Source of the DNA: Gordius sp. MW1
Taxonomy: Eukaryota > Nematomorpha > Gordioida > Gordea > Gordiidae
DNA length: 64,000 nucleotides
Assembly (NCBI GenBank): GCA_964036665.1
Contig: OZ038531.1
Span: forward strand, 17,546,168 to 17,610,167
Direction of reading: 5' to 3'
Shown: piece after piece, positions 58,110-64,000 of the stretch
Layout of the letters: every line of letters begins with the position of its first letter
Position numbering within the stretch: position 1 is the stretch's first letter
Translations under genes and position numbers: made by a program
The notes under the pieces: generated by a model
The model's input: the letters and a program-made list of their open reading frames with translations, nothing else
The model's database searches: none
What the model was told of the DNA's origin: nothing

Positions 58110-60291
58110 CGTTTTTCCATTTTTCGTGTTTTACGCATAACTGCCCTCTTTGATACCCCACCTTACTTATCCCTAAAATTAGTCCATTTCCTCACTACAA
58201 GACAAAAAAGGGAACTAAGGACCTGGACCAAGAGGCCTCGAATAGTCTGCGCGAACTCTCCTCAAGCCCTGTTAGGCCAGGGTTTCCCGGTGCGGGCTCG
58301 AGTGAATTAGTAGCGCAGCTCGTAGAGCTGCAAAGAGATCAGAACCGAGCGATTTAGCGCCAGATTGACGCAATGAGAACTATGTTGGAAAACTCAAGGT
58401 TAATCGTGGGTAACCTTTAACAGAGGCCGGTAGACCCGGGGCCGCGTCTTTCGCCGCCTCCGTTCAAATGCCGTCTACGGTACAGATTGTACCAGCACCA
58501 GAGCCTCCCAAAACCCCGGCGTTTCTTTGTGAGGGGATTAAAAAACATACCCAAGGTTTAGAGGAGCTGCTAAAAGACCCGGACCAGAGTACAAAAGCAC
58601 GATAGACACGAGGCAAAGTACGCTATCCTGATGTCCCAGGTCTGCCTCCCTACGTCTCCCCTGGATGTGTTAATCGCGCACGATAAACAACTAACCTTGT
58701 GCCTAGCCATCAAATACAATTGGGCTAGGTCAGCAAAACACGACACTACCTGGCTGCTCGATATGGGATTTAAGAACGTGGACATCTTAATGCCCAAATT
58801 TCCAAAGAAGTCGTTTTTTCCAGGAGCTGGCAGGGGCCAGGGCAAGAAGCCGGGCTGAAACTTCCAGAAAAACGCGGCCCCTGCCCCGCGTTTGTAAATT
58901 TATATGGACTCTCTATGGGGACAATGATCAGGGCTCTCCCAGGTGGTGGCAGCAAATAAAGAACTTCTTAAGGGAGACCCGCCACCAGATCTTCTCCCCC
59001 GCGCAACCCAACGACGATAACGATTAGCCAGCGCAGCCCCCTCCTTTGCCGCCTCGTGAATATCCGAGGATATCCACCGACGTAGGCACACGAATTAACC
59101 CTGACGACGAATCCCTCGGCGAGGACGCAGGGTCGGGAGTTATCCCGACCCTTGTGGATATTCATAAAGATATCTCCCAATGGGGAAAACCAAGCACTAC
59201 TAAGAAGCTCACAGGGCCTCTCGACATCATGACCACCCGGCTAAAACCACACCCGCTGATGTCGCCTTTTACGCTAAAAGTGGTTTTCTAAGGTTTCAAG
59301 CCACCGCTGGACCTCCTTAAGATTCACCGTAATGATGGCCTGTTCAGGCCCGAGAGGCATAATAGAATCTCGAAAAGAAGCCCCAGCTACTTCACCGCTA
59401 TGAAGGAATCAGGAGTTGTGTCCGAGACTCAGTCGCTCGCCATCACTTCTGCATCATTCTTCATAGCCGAGCGCAACGGGGACGCCAGGGTTATTACTGA
59501 CCTGTCCGATGCATCGAAAAATTTAAAGCATCTCTCGGTTAAGCTGGCTACCATCCCCTTGACAGCCAAAAAATTAACAAGGGCTAATTTCGCAGCAAAA
59601 GTAGACCTAAAAGCTGCGTTCTTCAGCATTCCGTTGCATAAGAATGCCAAAAAGTACGGCGGGTACAAATGGAGAAGCAAATTATACCACTATAACGTCC
59701 TCCCCATGGGAGCGTCCTTCTCACCATACGTTCTACAATAGTGACCGACTTGGTTAAAAAAGCGGTAACCAAATGCAATTATAACGTCTACCTAGACGAC
59801 TTCCTAGTTTTTGCCGAGGACGACGACGATGTGATGGAAGACCTGGGCAACATCGCAACCATGGCCTCCGATTGGGGATTAACGATCAATACCAACAAAT
59901 CATCATGGGCCCCCGAATCGAAACTCGAATACAGGGTTTAATCTTAGACTTCCAAACGCACTCCATCAAATGCTCAGTCGAAACTCAAAAAAGGCTAACA
60001 TATGCGGCTGACATCCTATTACGATATGTAGTGCCGAGAACTCACAAACGATATCCCACAAGGATCGAAATACTACTTAGAGAATATCGAAGAACAAGTA
60101 AATCTTGGTTTTTGGGAAGGCGAAAATTCCAGTAAGGCAACCGAGGAAAACTAAACAAAATCCCAATAGTCACGTGACACACAACTATAAAAACACGAAA
60201 CAAAGCCGCCATCTTCATTCGCTCGTTTTTCCATTTTTCGTGATTTACGTATAACTGCCCTCTTTGTTTCACCTTACTTATCCCTAAAATT
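58110..60291 (+). mobile_element. DIRS-like retroelement, defective, with short direct terminal repeats
   Basis: Direct repeats of about 70 bp, 58110-58180 and 60224-60291, share CGTTTTTCCATTTTTCGTG, ATAACTGCCCTCTTTG and ACCTTACTTATCCCTAAAAT. Inside are a gag-like part (58.2-58.86 kb, ending GAGRGQGKKPG) and RT motifs at 59.4-59.94 kb: AKVDLKAAFFSIPLH, LPMGASFSP and VYLDDFLVFAEDD. The frame is interrupted (stops near 59740 and 59940). No tyrosine recombinase was recognised. The RT motif order and non-LTR-like ends favour DIRS, but the class is tentative. A TATA-like ACTATAAAAAC lies just upstream of the right repeat, at about 60183-60193. Confidence 0.7.
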
Positions 60292-60785
60292 TTCGCCTTA
60301 TCATAACGCAAATTGTAATAATTATTTTACATAGTTTTTACGCGTGAATAAAAGCCCCTGATGAAACTAATTAAGAGTAACCAGGGGATCTATGCAAAAT
60401 TGATTGACGTTTAAAAAAAACAAAAAAACTCAATAAAAATTTTAATATTATTAACTGATTACTTAGTAAAATAACCTTTAAAAACGGTTAATTCTAATTT
60501 TTTACCAATTTTGTAATGTATACGTTTTTTGCTAAATAAACATATAAATTATTTAGTAAATTATTTATTAAAGTAACTTTGAGACAGCTCATTATAGTTT
60601 TTTTACCAGTTTTGTAATGTGTACGTTTATTGTCAAAAATTTTATCATTTTAAGAATTAAAAAATTTAACCAATTCATGAATTAAAAATTCCACTCACTA
60701 TTTTTGAAATCTCGGCTGAGTTTTTTGCCTTTTTTTAATTATAAAACAAAAACCACTAAATACAAAAAAAGTGCGGGGTCAAATT

Positions 60786-60920
60786 CAAGAGTGGCGAAGG
60801 CGCATACAAAGTGAGAGAAGGAGTAAGCATGCAAAGTACGGAGAGGGAATGAGCATTCTCTTTTAAAAGCTATGATTGATCACCCAGTTTCTCTTACCAC
60901 TAGTGTGTAAGACAGAGTGT
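60786..60920 (-). repeat. Right arm of the inverted repeat around the DIRS-like element
   Basis: Inverse of 57906-58035 with many substitutions; pairing segments include AGCTATGATTGAT and GGAGAGGGAA. Confidence 0.6.
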
Positions 60921-62017
60921 AGAAGTGCAAAAGTAAAGAAAAACTTTGTATATATTCGTATAAATCTTCTACAAAACACAGCTTTTCACTCCAGATAATA
61001 TATTCTACAAATAAAAATTTGGTAATTAATAATATAAATAGCGATAAGTGTTTTATTGTTTTATAATACTGCTCATCTCCCTTATATGGAATGCGGGGGG
61101 GGGCGGACTTCAGTAAAAATCATATTCGCTAATGTTAATACATTTCGGGCCTTAGATTATCTATAATCTCTGTTTAGCATCCAATGACGCAAATTACGCA
61201 GTTTTGAAATAAATTGAAGCAAATGATAAAGCATACATAAGCCAATATAACCTCCGGGTACAAAAAATTATCGAACAATATTTTTTTCTTCTATAAATTC
61301 TAATATGTATTTGGCCCTCTACTCTTTGGCCACAATTTTTGAGTTAAAGATATTTTTACTAGTAAAAAATTACCACGTTATTTCCTGCCTTAAAAACTGT
61401 TCTCCTTTTATAGACGCCGAACATGTTTGATGAATTCCCTATCATCCTAAAAAGAATGAAAAGTCATTCAGACACTGAAATCAAGATATTGGGCAGGAAG
61501 GAAATGAATCATGATAAGGAGATTTGCCCTCTACAATCCTTATGCTTTATAGGAATACTCCTTAAGCTACAACGGGTAAAGCGGATGCAGAAAGTTGGTA
61601 GGAAAAAGGTTAAGAACAGTGTTTGATTTGATTAGTCCAGATCCGAAGGAGAAAATGGACCAAAATTTTTTTAAATAAAAATAAGACCATGACACAAATA
61701 CAAATATTGGTGAATCGGAGCGGCGATCTGAACATTTAAAAATAGGCAGAAATGTGATGTTTATTCGGAGTATAGGATCGTTATTTATAATGTATATTAG
61801 TTCTATTTACCTTGTGTATATATCTATAATTATCATCATCTGATATGTATAATTCACTCCAAATTCATGATAGTTTTAACAAAACTTTAGCCGAAGGAAG
61901 TGATGGGAAGGTGGAGAGGATAAATGAATATTGCAAATTACAAAGATTTCTTTCCCGATATTGAGCCAAACATAAGTATGGTCAAGCTCCTTTAGGAGAA
62001 GTTTAGGACACAAATAA
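60921..62017. other. AT-rich spacer before the LINE relic
   Basis: The plus-strand ORF at 61423-61626 is Lys/Met-rich and unrecognised. It may be an eroded 5' piece of the LINE, but there is no motif to support that. Confidence 0.35.
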
Positions 62018-63400
62018 ACAAGATGCAAAAGGGAAAAGCTAATGGCACAGATGGAATACCTATGGAAGCATTTTTCGGAAACCAAAGAAGGAGTCACGAC
62101 CATGACGAACGTCTTTAACAAGATATTGGTAGAAGAGCAATTTCCTAATCAATGGAGAGTCAAAACGATTAAATTTAAAGGCAAAGAAGACCATCAAAAC
62201 TGTGGCAATTACAGAAGTATCAAGCTCTTGCCACTCCTTGAGGCTTATGAAAAGGATCTTAATAACTAGGCTGCAAAGGATGGAGATATCGGTTAACCAA
62301 TTCGGATTTGTGGTCGGTAAATCCACAATCGACCCAATTTTCGCATTAAGACAAATGTTGGATAAATTTGCCGAAAAGAGAAGAGACCTACATATGATCT
62401 CTATCGACTGAAAGCTTATGACACGGTCCCTCGCGATTTAATATGGTGGTGCCTGAGAAAACAAAATATCTATGACGCATATATACGGCTTATGAAAAAT
62501 ATTTGTGAAGCCTCAAATTCCTGCGTTAGGACGATAGTTAGAAACTCTAAACTTTTACGGGTTGAAATTGGATTACATCAAGGATCTGCTTTAAGTTTTT
62601 TTTTATTTAATATAATTATGGACACCATAACGAGAGACATTTAAAAGCCCTCGCCATGGTGTAAGCTATATGTCGATGATATAGTACTATGCGAAGAGAC
62701 AACGGAGAAAGTTTCGAAAAAGCCGAAAAGTGGTCAACGTTATTAGCTGGATATGGTAAAAGTCAGCGATCGAAAAACGGTATACATGGAAATAAACTTT
62801 ACAGGCACCCCATCCCTGTATAACTATATAAAGTACCCAAAAGTAGACAGGTCTACATACCTCTGCTCGATGCTACATCAGGATGGAGGTTGCGCAACAG
62901 AAGTCAGTGCCCGGATCTTAAGAGGATGGCTTAAATGCGAAGTATATCCGGTCTAATGTGCGACAAGAAAATGGCCTTTGGTTGAAAAGCAAACAAATCC
63001 ATCGTAAGACCGGTGTTATTCTTTGAAAGTGCAACATGGGTATTAAACACTACGGAAGAAAAGCTATTACAAGCCACAAAGATGAGAATGATACGGTGGA
63101 GCTTGGGGTAGACTGAGCGACCATATGATGAATGACTTTCTCATGACAAAAATGAGTATTCAATCGCGGACATGATTGGCAAAAATTGGTTAAGGTGGTA
63201 TGAGGATATACGAGACGAATGATGTAAATCGAAAAGTACTATTGAAGGTACGAGGAAGAGAGGAAGACGCTCGTATACGTGGAAAGGGCAAGTTGATAAA
63301 GTTATGAAAATATAGGAGATTAGTCAAGATATGGCATTAATCAGGTCAAGATGAAAGAAACTCATTAAAATATACCCCACGACTGTGGGGCCAAATATTG
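62018..63400 (+). pseudogene. RTE-like non-LTR retrotransposon RT fragment
   Basis: Successive RT motifs lie in shifting frames: KMQKGKANGTDGIPMEAFF, EEQFPNQWR, KGKEDHQNCGNYRSIKLL, NQFGFVVGKSTIDPIFALR, DLHMISID, AYDTVPRDLIWW and YVDDIVLC (near 62672). Downstream come STYLCSMLHQDGG and later ATWVLNTTEEKLL. This order and wording match RTE-type and related LINE reverse transcriptases. Multiple stops and shifts show it is dead. The endonuclease part is not seen; the copy is 5'-truncated. Confidence 0.85.
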
Positions 63401-64000
63401 ATATAGAAGAAAAAGATATGATATATATAATTTAAATAAAACTAATTTATAAGTTCACGTAACATTAGTCCTGAAATAATAGGCCACATTACAGATAGTG
63501 CATTATACTATTACACTATGGCCGTTAATTAATAACAGCTTAACCCTATTTTTTTACTGGCGACAAGAACAAAATCTTGCTGACTAGAAAATTGCCTCGA
63601 CAACTTTGGACAAGTAATTGAGATTATTATAATTTTAATCGTAATCTAGCACTATAATTTATAATTCATTAAACATAATAAAAACTGATCTTTTATTTGA
63701 ATATGTTTTTAAACATTTTAAGCTTTTTTTTTCAAATTAATAGAGAGATAAAAGTAAAATTTCAGAGAAGATTGATAAAATTAACTTAAAATTTTAAGGC
63801 ATAAAATATACTGCATTATAATCTATACCATGTTGTTTTTATTATATAATTGTTTTATTTTAATATCGTATTGAGTTTATATGATCCATTTATAATAGAA
63901 CGTAACTTTGTATACTATTATCGCTACATTTTAATATGAACCGATGTAAGTAAACATTAATTGTTCCCCTAAAATACTTAAATTAATATAAAAATAACAC
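63401..64000. other. AT-rich end of window, nothing recognised
   Basis: No open frame or repeat terminus supported. Confidence 0.4.

Overview
This is an AT-rich invertebrate nuclear window, about 64 kb. The genes are split by GT-AG introns. The density of DNA transposons, foldback repeats and retroelement relics is very high. The protein kinase N gene resembles arthropod PKN in its GCQDLLE and QMNINVATWGRL segments, so an arthropod is the best guess; the species cannot be told from the sequence.

Five conserved protein genes were reconstructed exon by exon, each with a frame that closes. (1) PKN, plus strand, 127-12498, lacks its 5' part, which lies outside the window. (2) An SLC6 Na+/Cl- dependent transporter, minus strand, 29739-15225, has 13 exons and 653 residues. 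(3) A short SURF6/Rrp14-type protein, plus strand, is at 34529-35104. (4) Selenoprotein K, minus strand, 39038-38294, has 94 residues with an in-frame UGA at the Sec position and a 19-nt microexon. (5) A VAMP7-type longin R-SNARE, minus strand, 56616-54122, has 230 residues and needs a 25-nt intron for its frame to hold. An intronless coiled-coil ORF at 13835-14518 was not recognised. The genes are unrelated in function and each appears to be its own transcription unit: PKN in Rho signalling, SLC6 in solute uptake, selenoprotein K at the ER, VAMP7 in vesicle fusion, SURF6 in the nucleolus.

The space between and inside genes is mostly mobile DNA. One short-element family begins CATGGGCGTAGCC and has about 12 copies; four of these have perfect 8-bp target duplications, which fits hAT. 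Other hAT-like elements carry target duplications at 13327-13638, 39567-40907, 42126-43440 and 46710-47785, the last with a recognisable transposase C-terminus. An SLC6 intron holds a large foldback (18013-24226) that has itself been invaded by a Ty3/gypsy element (19232-23763) and two smaller elements. A SWIM-type transposase relic with inverted TGCTCAGT arrays lies directly upstream of selenoprotein K. A hairpin-bearing satellite with a higher-order duplication fills about 48.5-52.8 kb. A DIRS-like element (58.1-60.3 kb) and an RTE-like LINE relic (62.0-63.4 kb) end the window.

No rRNA, CRISPR array or complete tRNA gene was seen. The retroelement reading frames are all broken and are described as found.
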